Assembly: GCF_000230675.1 (NCBI RefSeq)
Contig: NZ_AGIK01000001.1
Coordinates: 434,001-498,000 of the forward strand
DNA: 64,000 nucleotides
Direction of reading: 5' to 3'
Origin: Synechococcus sp. WH 8016
GTDB taxonomy: Bacteria > Cyanobacteriota > Cyanobacteriia > PCC-6307 > Cyanobiaceae
In this document: one piece after another, positions 35,877 through 45,286 of the stretch
How positions within the stretch are numbered: position 1 is the first letter of the stretch
Layout: the number at the start of each line of letters is the position of its first letter
Made by a program: the position numbers and the translations under genes
Notes under the pieces: generated by a model
Told to the model about the DNA's origin: nothing
What the model saw: only the letters and a program-made list of their open reading frames with translations
Database searches by the model: none

Positions 35877-36854
35877 ATGCCGGTGCTTCAACGACACAAA
35901 CAGGGTTTGTATTGCCCAGCAGCTGATGCATGGATTGATCCAAGCTGGCCAGTTGAAAGAGCATTGATCACCCATGCTCATGCAGATCATGCCCGAGCAG
36001 GCAGTCGAGAATATTGGGCGATTGGTCAATCAGCAGGAGTGCTGCGACAACGTCTTGGACAAGACATCAAACTCCACTCAGTCACCTATGGAGAAGAATT
36101 CACACTTGGTCAAGCAACACTTTCGTTTCATAGTGCGGGTCATGTCCTAGGAAGTGCTCAGATTCGCATTGAGGTGGAGGGAGAGGTTTGGCTTGTAACG
36201 GGTGACTACAAACGTTGTCATGATCCAAGTTGCGAACCCTTTGAAAGCGTTAAATGCGACGTGATGATCACTGAATCCACGTTCGGATTGCCGATCTATC
36301 GGTGGGAGTCAGGTCAAGACGTCGCAAAAAACATCCATGCATGGTGGACTGCGTCTAACGAACGTCCATCGTTGTTGTTTTGCTATGCCTTTGGTAAGGC
36401 TCAGAGGGTGCTAGCAGAACTCAAAGGTATCGGTGTAGAGGATGAAGTGCTCCTGCATGGAGCCGTTCAAACAATTACGAAGCACTACCAAGAAGCGGGG
36501 GTCGACATGGTTCAAACGAGACCAGTGAGTGAACTTGACCGTAAAGATCCTCTGAAGGGAAGACTGATCATCGCTCCACCCTCGGCCTATCGCTCGGCAT
36601 GGATGCGACGATTTAAGGAGCCGCAAACAGCATTCGCCTCCGGATGGATGACTGTGAGGGGAGCTCGCCGAAGAAAGGGATATGAACGGGGATTTGTTTT
36701 AAGTGATCATGCTGATTGGAACAGTTTATTGAAAACAATTAAAGAGAGTGAAGCCAAACAAGTGTATGTCACCCATGGACAAGATGATGTTGTCGCAAAA
36801 TACTTGCGAGAAATAGAAGGAATCAAGGCCGATCCTCTTGAAAGCATGAGCTAA
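35877..36854 (+). CDS. Ligase-associated DNA exonuclease, MBL-fold
   Basis: A 325-residue metallo-beta-lactamase/beta-CASP-like nuclease. The zinc motif ITHAHADHARAG (HxHxDH), HSAGHVLGSAQI, TGDYKR and the C-terminal LSDHADWNSLL are present. It matches the ligase-associated exonuclease (TIGR04122 type) that accompanies a bacterial ATP-dependent DNA ligase and a Lhr-like helicase. The ligase start is only 10 bases after its stop, so the two form an operon. A role in DNA damage repair is inferred from family context. Codon usage is AT-richer than in most of the window. Confidence 0.9.
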   Translation: MPVLQRHKQGLYCPAADAWIDPSWPVERALITHAHADHARAGSREYWAIGQSAGVLRQRLGQDIKLHSVTYGEEFTLGQATLSFHSAGHVLGSAQIRIEVEGEVWLVTGDYKRCHDPSCEPFESVKCDVMITESTFGLPIYRWESGQDVAKNIHAWWTASNERPSLLFCYAFGKAQRVLAELKGIGVEDEVLLHGAVQTITKHYQEAGVDMVQTRPVSELDRKDPLKGRLIIAPPSAYRSAWMRRFKEPQTAFASGWMTVRGARRRKGYERGFVLSDHADWNSLLKTIKESEAKQVYVTHGQDDVVAKYLREIEGIKADPLESMS

Positions 36855-36864
36855 GAGATCTGTC

Positions 36865-38565
36865 GTGAAACCAACTAGCTTAAAACAATTTGGCGACCTT
36901 GTTGCACAATTAGATCAATGCAATGGAACCAATAAAAAAATTCATATTATTGCAGATTTCATTAAAGATATTGATCCAAGGGATGGCAGCTGGACGATTA
37001 GCTTATTAATCGGTAATCGGCAAAGAAGACTGATTACTGGCAGGAAACTCAGAGACATCCTCCAAACAAGAACAAAGATGCCATCATGGTTATTCGATGA
37101 TTGCTTTGCACAAGTAGGCGATTCTGCAGAAACAATAAGCTTACTTTGGCCTCAAATAAGGGATGAAATTGCAAATACGACTGCAGAACCCTGTAACAAT
37201 AGAGATTTTGCACAGCTACTACATGTAGACCATAACAAACCACTTCATTGGTGGATGGAAAAAGTTTTACCAGTAATAAAGGATTTACCTGATAGGCAGC
37301 AAAATGATGTGATGATTATGCTGTGGCAAAAAACCCCAGAGAAGGGTCATTATTTAATCAATAAACTAATTACAGGTGGATTTAGGATTGGAGTATCAAA
37401 GGGAATTGTCGTCAAAAGCATTGCACAAGCTTATGAACTAAATGAAAGCATTATTATTGAACGACTCATGCAAACAATTGAAGTTACAAAAGAATGGTTC
37501 GAGCAACTCACAAAACCACAGGAATTAAATCAAGGTGATCGTGGAGCCATTCCTTATCCATTTTACCTGGCAAGTCCAGTTCAACTCAATAAAATAAAGG
37601 AGACTGCGGTTGATGATTGGAGGTTGGAATGTAAATGGGATGGAATACGTGGTCAGTTGATCCGTAGAGAATCAGGATCATATCTCTGGAGTAGAGGTGA
37701 AGAATTAATCAACTCTGCATTTCCTGAAATAATCAAAATGGCTGACAAATTACCATTAGGCACGGTGTTGGATGGAGAAATCATTTGTTGGAGAGAGGGT
37801 GAAGGTAAACCAATGACTTTTGGCTCATTACAGAAACGTCTTGGCAGGAAGACGGTGAGCAAATCACTTCTTAGTGAATACCCCGCTAAATTTCTTGCTT
37901 ATGATCTTCTAGAATTCAACAAGATTGATTTAAGAAGTAATGAACTAACCAACAGGGTAAGTATGCTAAATGTGTTAACCAAGCAACTCAACAATGATGC
38001 ATTAATGATTAGCGAAAGCAAAGACATTCATAGCTGGAATCAATTGGATGAACTCAGACAGCAAACTGGACAGGAAGGGGCAGAGGGGCTAATGATTAAG
38101 AAACTTAATTCGCCCTATTTATCTGGCCGTAAGAAAGGAAGTTGGTGGAAGTATAAACATGAACCAATGACACTGGATGCTGTATTAATCTATGCCCAGG
38201 CTGGGACAGGAAAACGTGCTAATTTATTCACAGACTATACCTTTGCATTGTGGGATAAATCTGAAATGAGCGGAGAAGCGCGAAAATTAGTTACCTTCGC
38301 TAAGGCATATTCTGGTCTTGATAATAACGAAATATTGGCATTGGATCGATGGATTCGAACTCATACGAAAGACCGGTTTGGACCTACACGAGTAGTGGAA
38401 GAAAAACAAGTCTTTGAAATTGCATTTGAAGGGGTATTGGAATCGAAGCGACATAAATGTGGACTAGCTGTACGATTTCCTCGAATCCATCGATGGCGAA
38501 CTGATAAATCAATTGACGATGCTGACTGCATTGAGAGAGCTCATGCTTTTTGTGGAAAAGATTAG
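36865..38565 (+). CDS. ATP-dependent DNA ligase (repair-associated)
   Basis: A 566-residue ligase starting with GTG. The adenylation lysine is Lys257 in motif I (CKWDGIRG). Further motifs are LDGEIICW (motif III/IIIa region), GAEGLMIKKLNSPY (motif IV) and SWWKYKHEP (motif V), then an OB-fold domain. An N-terminal DNA-binding domain occupies about residues 1-220. Bacterial replication uses the NAD-dependent LigA, so this is an accessory repair ligase. It follows an MBL-fold exonuclease by 10 bases and precedes a Lhr-type helicase by 169 bases. The gene is markedly AT-rich, suggesting acquisition or different codon pressure. Confidence 0.94.
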   Translation: MKPTSLKQFGDLVAQLDQCNGTNKKIHIIADFIKDIDPRDGSWTISLLIGNRQRRLITGRKLRDILQTRTKMPSWLFDDCFAQVGDSAETISLLWPQIRDEIANTTAEPCNNRDFAQLLHVDHNKPLHWWMEKVLPVIKDLPDRQQNDVMIMLWQKTPEKGHYLINKLITGGFRIGVSKGIVVKSIAQAYELNESIIIERLMQTIEVTKEWFEQLTKPQELNQGDRGAIPYPFYLASPVQLNKIKETAVDDWRLECKWDGIRGQLIRRESGSYLWSRGEELINSAFPEIIKMADKLPLGTVLDGEIICWREGEGKPMTFGSLQKRLGRKTVSKSLLSEYPAKFLAYDLLEFNKIDLRSNELTNRVSMLNVLTKQLNNDALMISESKDIHSWNQLDELRQQTGQEGAEGLMIKKLNSPYLSGRKKGSWWKYKHEPMTLDAVLIYAQAGTGKRANLFTDYTFALWDKSEMSGEARKLVTFAKAYSGLDNNEILALDRWIRTHTKDRFGPTRVVEEKQVFEIAFEGVLESKRHKCGLAVRFPRIHRWRTDKSIDDADCIERAHAFCGKD

Positions 38566-38734
38566 TTAAGTTGAATAATTGTCACGCTTAAAGATTCATT
38601 CTTATGCATTCCTATTCATATTATCGTCTATTTTACACGTATTTGAATCGCAACCACACGTTATGCTTGATTGAAACTAGAATGAATGATAGATACTTCT
38701 ATAGACAAGACTAATCGTCATAGCCATTAGACAG

Positions 38735-41179
38735 ATGGAGTCCCTTAAACCAATCGAAGCTTGGTTTGCACAGCAAGGTTGGAAACCGGCCTTGTTTCAA
38801 AGACAAACATGGAAAGCATCTCTTGAGGGAGCCAGTGGCCTGATACAAGTCCCTACTGGATCAGGAAAAACCTACGCAGCAGTGCTCGGCCCCATAGCAA
38901 AGATGCTTGCAGAGAAAAGCTCTAAAAGGGGGGTTCGGCTGTTGTACATCACTCCATTAAGGGCTTTAAGTCGCGATTTGGCTGTGTCTATTCATTTGCC
39001 AATTTCAGAAATGAACTGGCCTATACGTGTAGGAACTAGAAATGGAGATACCACAAGCGCAGAAAGAACTAAGCAATTAAGAAATCCTCCCGAGATTCTG
39101 ATAACAACCCCTGAATCACTAAGTGTATTGATCGGAAACCAAAAAGTTTTTGATCTATTCAAAAATCTGGAAACAGTGGTTCTGGACGAATGGCATGAGC
39201 TCATGGGTAGTAAACGAGGGAGTCAAACTGAGTTGTGCCTAAGTTGGCTAAGAACACTGAAACCGTCATTACAAACATGGGCTTTAAGCGCAACAGTTGG
39301 GAATCCTGATGAAGCAGCTAAGCATGCATTAGGTTTACATGAAAGATGCATTCATATCAATAGTGCCAACCCTCGTTCAACCACCATTCGAAGCATTATC
39401 CCGGACACAATTGATGGGTTTCCATGGGCAGGTCATCTTGGACTCCGTATGTATGAAGAATTAGTTGCCAAACTAGATCCAGGAAGAAGCACCCTATTAT
39501 TTACCAATACACGCAATCAATCTGAACGCTGGCATCAATGCCTGCGCTTTGCTTGTCCTGAAATGGAGGGTTTATTGGCTCTTCATCACAGTGCAATCGA
39601 TCGATCAGAGAGAGAAGCCATTGAAGAGAATATGAAAGATGGACGATTAAAATGGGTTGTTTGTACAAGTTCGCTAGATTTAGGTATTGATTTTCAACCA
39701 GTAGAGCAAGTTGTTCAAATTGGAAGTCCTAAAAATATTGCTCGTTTACTACAACGTGCTGGTCGTTCTGCTCATACTCCTGGTGGAACCTCAGACGTAC
39801 TATTCATGCCTACAAATGCTCTAGAACTCCTTGAACTAAGTGCATTAAGACGTGGACTACAAAACAACATTATTGAACACAGAAAATCTCCAGAGAAACC
39901 ACTCGATGTCTTACTTCAACACCTTACAACCTTGGCTTGTGGTCCAGGTTTAAAGTCCACAGAGACCTTAGAAGCTATTCGTAAGACAGCAACATTTGCA
40001 AGCCTTACCGATGATGAATGGAAATGGTGCCTATTATTCCTCGAAAAAGGAGGCGTCTGTTTAAATGCATATCCTCGCTATCGGAAAATCGAATGGGATG
40101 CTGAACATCATCATTATATTGTTAACAATCAATCCATTGCACGTCTACATAAACTAAATATCGGAACGATCACCTCTGCCCCATCAGTACGTGTCAAATT
40201 CAGTAGGGGTCCATATTTAGGACATGTTGAAGAATATTTCATCAGCCAATTAAAGCCCAAGGATGTGTTCTTTTTTGCAGGACGTCAATTAGAACTCATA
40301 AGGTTCAAAGATATGACAGCCTATGTAAAAGCTACTAAACGCAAGAGCAACACTGTGCCTGCTTGGGTGGGAGGACAAATGGCTTTATCAGATTTATTGA
40401 CGACCCAACTGAGAGAGGAGCTAGGGCAAGCTTCTAAATTTATTTTAGATACACCAGAATTAGAAGCTCTAAAACCACTGATTGAACGGCAAATGGATTT
40501 ATCAGTTGTTCCAAACAAAAATGAACTTTTAATAGAAACATGCCTTACGAGAGAGGGTCAACATTTATTTGTCTATCCATTTGAAGGACGCTTTGTGCAT
40601 GAAGGTCTCGGATTTTTATGGGCATCAAGGCTCGCGACTAAACAGAGATCAACAATCACCGTGTCAATCAATGACTATGGATTTGAGCTGTTGGCACCAC
40701 GTGATTATCCGTTGGAGTGTTTACTAGAGGAGAATCTTGAATATCTTCTTGAAGATAGTGACTTAGAAAAAGACTTAGAAAATGCGTTGAACTTATCAGA
40801 GTTATGTAAAAGGCGGTTTCGTAGCATTGCTCAAATTTCTGGACTAATGGTACAAGGGTATCCAGGAAAAAACAAAACGAGTGGTCAGTTACAAATTAGT
40901 AGTTCTCTTCTGTGGGATGTATTTAATAGGTATGAACCAGATAACTTGTTACTATTGCAAGCTAGACGTGAAGTTCTTCAAGATCAACTTGAAATGCCTA
41001 GGTTAGTAAAGGCGTTATCGCGAATGCGCACAGGGAATATCGTTCATAGCCGCATACCAAGACCGGGTCCATTAGCATTTCCACTCCTGGTTGAGCGCCT
41101 AAGATCTAGGTTAAGCAATGAAAGTATTGTCGATAGAGTTTCCAGGATGCAAAAAGATGCATTAAAGCATGAATACTGA
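38735..41179 (+). CDS. Ligase-associated DEXH-box helicase (Lhr-like)
   Basis: An 814-residue superfamily 2 helicase. Walker A VPTGSGKT lies near residue 40-47. The DExH box is DEWH, with WALSATVGN (motif III), VCTSSLDLGIDF and LLQRAGRSAH (motif VI). A long C-terminal region follows, as in the Lhr core. It matches the ligase-associated damage-response helicase (TIGR04121 type). With the exonuclease and ligase just upstream it forms a three-gene repair cassette. The fourth frequent member, the PdeM phosphoesterase, is not seen here. AT-rich like its neighbours. Confidence 0.92.
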   Translation: MESLKPIEAWFAQQGWKPALFQRQTWKASLEGASGLIQVPTGSGKTYAAVLGPIAKMLAEKSSKRGVRLLYITPLRALSRDLAVSIHLPISEMNWPIRVGTRNGDTTSAERTKQLRNPPEILITTPESLSVLIGNQKVFDLFKNLETVVLDEWHELMGSKRGSQTELCLSWLRTLKPSLQTWALSATVGNPDEAAKHALGLHERCIHINSANPRSTTIRSIIPDTIDGFPWAGHLGLRMYEELVAKLDPGRSTLLFTNTRNQSERWHQCLRFACPEMEGLLALHHSAIDRSEREAIEENMKDGRLKWVVCTSSLDLGIDFQPVEQVVQIGSPKNIARLLQRAGRSAHTPGGTSDVLFMPTNALELLELSALRRGLQNNIIEHRKSPEKPLDVLLQHLTTLACGPGLKSTETLEAIRKTATFASLTDDEWKWCLLFLEKGGVCLNAYPRYRKIEWDAEHHHYIVNNQSIARLHKLNIGTITSAPSVRVKFSRGPYLGHVEEYFISQLKPKDVFFFAGRQLELIRFKDMTAYVKATKRKSNTVPAWVGGQMALSDLLTTQLREELGQASKFILDTPELEALKPLIERQMDLSVVPNKNELLIETCLTREGQHLFVYPFEGRFVHEGLGFLWASRLATKQRSTITVSINDYGFELLAPRDYPLECLLEENLEYLLEDSDLEKDLENALNLSELCKRRFRSIAQISGLMVQGYPGKNKTSGQLQISSSLLWDVFNRYEPDNLLLLQARREVLQDQLEMPRLVKALSRMRTGNIVHSRIPRPGPLAFPLLVERLRSRLSNESIVDRVSRMQKDALKHEY

Positions 41180-41365
41180 TCCCTAACTGGATATTTGTTC
41201 TTGTCGATTTTCATGCCATAAGCATTGATATAGTATACAATGTTGAGACAAATGGCAAGAAAGAATGTTTCCACAATCACTGCTTTTGGATTAATACCAT
41301 TCGACTAGACTATCCAACCACTTACACCATTAGAATAACGTGAGCTTAAAGGCATTAGAGATTTT

Positions 41366-41848
41366 ATGCATTCAATAGAAATAGTCTCAGACTATCCAAG
41401 GCCCCCTAAGATTGAAATGATCAATGGTGCCGTTTCAGTCATTGTTGGAAATGAAACGATAGCCGAGGACTCACGCTACATTCGAATCTGTGAAACGTTC
41501 CATCCACCTACCATTTATCTTCATCAGAGTGCATTTACAAGCGGCACTCTTCATCAGACCTCAGGACCAGCATCCTATTGTGAATGGAAAGGAGTAGCAA
41601 ACTATTGGTCACTAAGCAAAACAGATGGGAGTGATCGAAGGGTGCGAGCTGCCTGGAGTTATCCAACCCCAACGGAACGTTATGCCATGCTGGCGGATTG
41701 GATTAGTCTTTACCCTCAAAGAGTTGATGCATGCTTTCTAGAAGGTGAGGCGGTAAAACCACAACCAGGGACCTTTTATGGTGGGTGGATTACGAGCTGG
41801 ACCATTGGTCCATTTAAAGGGGACCCTAATCATCCAGAATTAATCTAA
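41366..41848 (+). CDS. DUF427 domain protein
   Basis: A 160-residue single-domain beta-rich protein. Residues SAFTSGTLHQTSGPASYCEWKGVANYWSL are typical of DUF427, and AWSYPTPTERYAMLADWISLYPQRVDACFLEGEAVKPQPGTFYGGWITSW continues the family pattern. The function is not established. It overlaps the next gene by 1 base (TAATG), implying co-translation. It lies downstream of the repair helicase in the AT-rich region. Confidence 0.87.
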   Translation: MHSIEIVSDYPRPPKIEMINGAVSVIVGNETIAEDSRYIRICETFHPPTIYLHQSAFTSGTLHQTSGPASYCEWKGVANYWSLSKTDGSDRRVRAAWSYPTPTERYAMLADWISLYPQRVDACFLEGEAVKPQPGTFYGGWITSWTIGPFKGDPNHPELI

Positions 41849-42378
41849 TGAATTGCCAAGAAGAGCTCGTTGAACGCCTTGAATTAAATCCTAAGGATCC
41901 AACCATACCCTTATTGATTAAGGATATTGAGGCATTAGCGAAAGTTGATCTATCAACCGACGTAGCCTTATTGAGAGGTGTATGGGAATTGAGATGGAGT
42001 AGTTCAACGCAACCATGGCTTAAGCAAGCGCGGTGGCTAGAAAATCTACAGATCCTTGACCCAGTCCAACAGAAAGGTTTGAACGTGCTCCGTTTAACCG
42101 GCCCCCTTGGATTCCTGGCAGGTATTGCAGTGGAAGCCGAACTATCCGTCAATGGATTGAATCAGGTTGGTGTGAAATTCAAAAAAGGGGGATGGTTAGG
42201 CCCCACTTTTGGTAATGGTTGGAGACCAACATTACTAACCGCCATAAACCAAACATTTCCTGCTTGGCTTGACATTACGGCACTTAACGACTCAATGCGA
42301 ATATGTCGCGGAAATGCTGGAACATGCTTTGTTTTACTGAAACGAAAAGACATGTCTGTTGAAGATTGGATTCGTTAG
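41848..42378 (+). CDS. PAP/fibrillin family protein
   Basis: A 176-residue protein with the fibrillin start LLRGVWELRWSSSTQPWLKQARWLENLQILD and a late segment GGWLGPTFGNGWRP. Fibrillins are lipocalin-like proteins attached to thylakoid or plastoglobule lipids in plants and cyanobacteria, connected with plastoquinone and carotenoid storage under stress. Translationally coupled to the DUF427 gene. The assignment rests on the GxWELxW motif and length. Confidence 0.78.
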   Translation: MNCQEELVERLELNPKDPTIPLLIKDIEALAKVDLSTDVALLRGVWELRWSSSTQPWLKQARWLENLQILDPVQQKGLNVLRLTGPLGFLAGIAVEAELSVNGLNQVGVKFKKGGWLGPTFGNGWRPTLLTAINQTFPAWLDITALNDSMRICRGNAGTCFVLLKRKDMSVEDWIR

Positions 42379-42528
42379 TTTAATAAATAGTAGAAATTAG
42401 CTTTTTGTAAATGATTGAGTGATATACTTTTTCTTAAGTAGAAAGATCTTCTCTAGGATTAACCCAAGGTACCAGCAGGGGTTTTCTGCTTAGTGTCAAT
42501 GTAGAATGAGGAAATCTGATTAAAGCCA

Positions 42529-43044
42529 ATGAAATTAAGTTCTGCCTTTCTAACAATTGTAATCACTTTAACTATTTTACTTACATCTCCTTTTGCTGCT
42601 AATGCTAATTCTAACTTGGACCTTGGCTTAGACAAACTTCGGACTGGAGATTACACAGGTGCGATCAATGCATTTACTGATGAAATAAAGTCTAACCCTT
42701 ATGATGCCACTGCCTATGATTATCGTGGGGTTTCCAAAGCAAAAAGAGGAGATTTTAGTGGCTCCATCATTGACTACACAAGATCACTAGAACTGGATCC
42801 CCAAAACAACTCTACCCTTTCTAATCGAGGGATTGCCAAAGCAAGAGTTGGCGATCTTGAGGGAGCGATCAATGACTTAGAGATGGTCATTTCACTCGAT
42901 CCAGAGAATGGCAATGCCTTTTTCAATCGTGGCGTTGCAATGGAAATGTCTGGTGATTTAAATACAGCATGCGCAGATTGGGACAAAGCAGGTAAGCTTG
43001 GTGATGAATCCGCAATAGTATTTGCAAGAAAAAACTGCAACTAA
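42529..43044 (+). CDS. TPR-repeat protein, exported
   Basis: A 171-residue protein. An N-terminal signal (LSSAFLTIVITLTILLTSPFAANA) is followed by three to four tetratricopeptide repeats of about 34 residues (LDKLRTGDYTGAINAFTDEIKSNPYDATAYDYRGVSKAKRGDFSGSIIDYTRSLELDP and so on). Such proteins serve as scaffolds; the partner is not visible. The repeats are closely similar to one another, e.g. YRGVSKAKRGD, NRGIAKARVGD and NRGVAMEMSGD. AT-rich region; monocistronic. Confidence 0.85.
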   Translation: MKLSSAFLTIVITLTILLTSPFAANANSNLDLGLDKLRTGDYTGAINAFTDEIKSNPYDATAYDYRGVSKAKRGDFSGSIIDYTRSLELDPQNNSTLSNRGIAKARVGDLEGAINDLEMVISLDPENGNAFFNRGVAMEMSGDLNTACADWDKAGKLGDESAIVFARKNCN

Positions 43045-43062
43045 TCTACAACAGTTTGTTCT

Positions 43063-43305
43063 TTGTTTAAACCCAAGAACAATAAAAGAGATGAATTAAT
43101 AGAGCAGCGACGGCGATATGATATAAAGACAATTAATCATATCTTTAATTTTTTCTTCCAAGATCATCACATTAATATCGTTGAAATTCATCATTATGCT
43201 TGGATAGCCGGCTTTCGGAAGTATCTATTTGAGACAAAAGAAAAGTCATCAGTATCGATGAAAGCTTCAGTTGATGCCTGCAGAGACAGATTCATCCAAG
43301 AGTAA
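43063..43305 (+). CDS. Small hypothetical protein, TTG start
   Basis: An 80-residue frame starting TTG (FKPKNNKRDELIEQRRRYDIKTINHIFNFF) just 18 bases after the TPR gene. It is charged, rich in His, Lys and Tyr, and has no domain I recognise. The C-terminal part (FETKEKSSVSMKASVDACRDRFIQE) is polar. It could be a genuine accessory gene, since the frame is clean in an AT-rich context, but the start codon and ribosome-binding site are weak. Confidence 0.4.
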   Translation: MFKPKNNKRDELIEQRRRYDIKTINHIFNFFFQDHHINIVEIHHYAWIAGFRKYLFETKEKSSVSMKASVDACRDRFIQE

Positions 43306-43486
43306 CCAAGAGCAAACACCGTTATCGAGTCAAACAAAACCCTTGATCGCAGAGGCACCGCCCTGCCTGTAGAATCTTTACATTCCGTAATGTTCCTTGC
43401 GAGTTCTCTGATTCATACCCGATCGGCGTTGAACCGAGCTCCAATGATTTCATTTCCACCCTTCGCTTCTATTTGAGTCAGCAGCC

Positions 43487-43693
43487 ATGACCATTGACAA
43501 ACTCTGCAAAAAGCAGCAAGCGTTTGCTGACAAGCTTTTTATGGACTTTAAATACACCAAACCGGGATCTGATGAGCAGCATCGAGCTCTTGAGACATTT
43601 CATACCTTAATCAGTGCATGGTCCTTCTATTTCACTGCATACGAAACATCAGATATATCATCTGATCTAGTAGCTTCTCCTGTTTATAGTTAA
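43487..43693 (+). CDS. Small hypothetical protein (68 aa)
   Basis: A 68-residue protein starting MTIDKLCKKQQAFADKLFMDFKYTK, apparently helical with amphipathic character and a polar C-terminus. No recognised domain. The upstream 180 bases are less AT-rich than the flanks and include a TAGAAT hexamer at 43370-43375 that could be a -10 element. It is the sort of short gene often found in variable regions of marine picocyanobacteria. Confidence 0.5.
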   Translation: MTIDKLCKKQQAFADKLFMDFKYTKPGSDEQHRALETFHTLISAWSFYFTAYETSDISSDLVASPVYS

Positions 43694-43799
43694 GTTTTGC
43701 TATTATTATTTCAAGATTAATTTCGTAAGAATATTTATTTTTTGTATTTTTATATTCAATACTACCTTTTGACTATCATAGATTTTGGCTACTTGATGG

Positions 43800-44057
43800 T
43801 TATTTTCTAAAGCTTGACAGTTTAAGACCTAGAACAATGACTGCTGGTACTAACGTGATCAGGTTGGCAATGAGTACAGGTCCATCGTTCACCATCCAAC
43901 CATAAAGTGACCAGAAAGCCACTCCTGCCGTAAACAGCAGGTACATGCGTAATGAAATGGCGCGAGTATCCCTACTTTTAAGGGTCTTGAGAGCTTGAGG
44001 GAAGAAGCTAACTGTTGTTAGTGTTGCCGCTATATATCCAAATACGTCAGGTTCCAT
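43800..44057 (-). CDS. SemiSWEET-type PQ-loop membrane protein
   Basis: An 85-residue protein with three transmembrane helices, beginning MEPDVFGYIAATLTTVSFFPQALKTLKSRDTRAISLRMYLLF. The proline-glutamine pair in the first helix (FFPQ) and LYGWMVNDGPVLIANLITLV are typical of SemiSWEET sugar facilitators, which dimerise to pass mono- or disaccharides. No sugar-metabolism gene is next to it. AT-rich accessory setting. Confidence 0.83.
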   Translation of the reverse strand: MEPDVFGYIAATLTTVSFFPQALKTLKSRDTRAISLRMYLLFTAGVAFWSLYGWMVNDGPVLIANLITLVPAVIVLGLKLSSFRK

Positions 44058-44178
44058 TTAAGGCATGCATGGTTTGTTTCAATCTTTGCAGTATATTGTC
44101 CGAAATTATCTCCTTGAATTATATCTTATAATTGATAAAACTCAATAGCTGTATGATTAAAGTCTCTTTTTTAGTTTT

Positions 44179-44640
44179 TCAGTTTCTGCCATCATTGGAA
44201 GGAGGTGACGCCAGTAGCAAATCAGCTCTTAATTCACCTAATTGGACAATTAGCATCTTACGTGGATTTTGATTATAACCAGCCTGGGCGATGTCTATTG
44301 CCTTGATTACATCATTAACGGTACAAAATTTCTCAGAATGAGATTGATTATTAAACTTTTGAAGCTCCTCAAAAAAAGTAAGCAAGTCAATAGCGCTTAG
44401 CTGCTGCATTTCACTCCTTGCTGTTTCTTCTCCTCGCGTAATGACAAGTTCCATATAATTAAACAACAATTGTTTCGATAGCATTAAAGGAATATCTATA
44501 TGATTGGTCAACCCCCAAAGTGTAGTTTCATGCAAATCACCATCTTTATTGATGGCGACACATGGAACATTCAAATCAAATGATGACTGATCACGAAGTT
44601 TGATCCAGTGCTGTTCAATATCTTTCCATGAACCTGACAT
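44179..44640 (-). CDS. Hypothetical protein (153 aa)
   Basis: A 153-residue soluble protein with no recognised domain. It starts MSGSWKDIEQHWIKLRDQSSFDLNVPCVAINKDGDLHETTLWGL and contains several amphipathic helices (SKQLLFNYMELVITRGEETARSEMQQL, AIDLLTFFEELQKFN). A possible ribosome-binding site precedes its ATG. It is flanked by the SemiSWEET gene (same strand, 121 bases downstream) and a 294-base gap upstream. Retained because of length and a clear start. Confidence 0.6.
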   Translation of the reverse strand: MSGSWKDIEQHWIKLRDQSSFDLNVPCVAINKDGDLHETTLWGLTNHIDIPLMLSKQLLFNYMELVITRGEETARSEMQQLSAIDLLTFFEELQKFNNQSHSEKFCTVNDVIKAIDIAQAGYNQNPRKMLIVQLGELRADLLLASPPSNDGRN

Positions 44641-44934
44641 GATAGTAGCTGCAAAAATGATTGAGAGAAAATGTCTGAAAATGGTTGGACTAAACTAAAG
44701 AGGTAAATCTTCTCGTAGACATGGATGCTGACTTAAAGTCTAAATCTACGACAGGGGGAGATTTGACTAATTCAGATACGTTCTCATATAAAGTATAAGA
44801 CATATCATCTAATTGTGTTCAAATGTTAGGCAATTCACACATCAGGTTTGTATACTTGATGGCTTCTTGTTGTTTTTATTGTTTGTTCTAAGAGCTTTCT
44901 CGGGTTATTATGGCTGTAACGCTACATTCATCCT
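44641..44934. other. AT-rich intergenic stretch
   Basis: About 290 bases between divergently transcribed hypothetical genes. A TATAAAGTATAA sequence (around 44,787-44,800) could be a promoter -10 region. A 25-codon frame from 44720 is too short to support. No RNA gene or hairpin terminator is seen. Confidence 0.5.
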
Positions 44935-45267
44935 GTGATCTTTCCGTACTTAATTGTATTTGTCATTGCTTCATCATTCTTCAAGCCTTTTTTTAATTTC
45001 TACCGTTTAATACTTCATTGGACTTTTTTACTTGTATTGTCTCCTTGGATTGTTGGAAAAGCATTAAGTGCACGTTGGGCAGAGGATGATTATGGAAATG
45101 GTCCTAGACTCATTGCTCTTCCTATTGCCGTAGGTGGGTATTGGTTGCTATATGGTTCATACGTGCATCCTGAATATTCACTGTTTCCTCTATTTATCTA
45201 TTACTTTGTAGCTTGGCCAGCTTTTCGGCATAGCGATGCATGGGAAAAATTAAATAGAAAATCATAA
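44935..45267 (+). CDS. Small membrane protein, hypothetical (GTG start)
   Basis: A 110-residue protein with three to four hydrophobic stretches (IFPYLIVFVIASSFFKPFF, LILHWTFLLVLSPWIVGKAL, LIALPIAVGGYWLLYGSYV, LFPLFIYYFVAWPAF). Only the short loop ARWAEDDYGNGPR and the tail are polar. No family is recognised. It is convergent with the SPFH operon, 20 bases from its end. Confidence 0.55.
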   Translation: MIFPYLIVFVIASSFFKPFFNFYRLILHWTFLLVLSPWIVGKALSARWAEDDYGNGPRLIALPIAVGGYWLLYGSYVHPEYSLFPLFIYYFVAWPAFRHSDAWEKLNRKS

Positions 45268-45286
45268 TTTGTTGTTTTCAATTATT

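Noticed and set aside
41044-41280. 78-residue minus-strand frame after the helicase
   Set aside because: Mostly antisense to the end of the helicase gene, with no domain and no ribosome-binding site.
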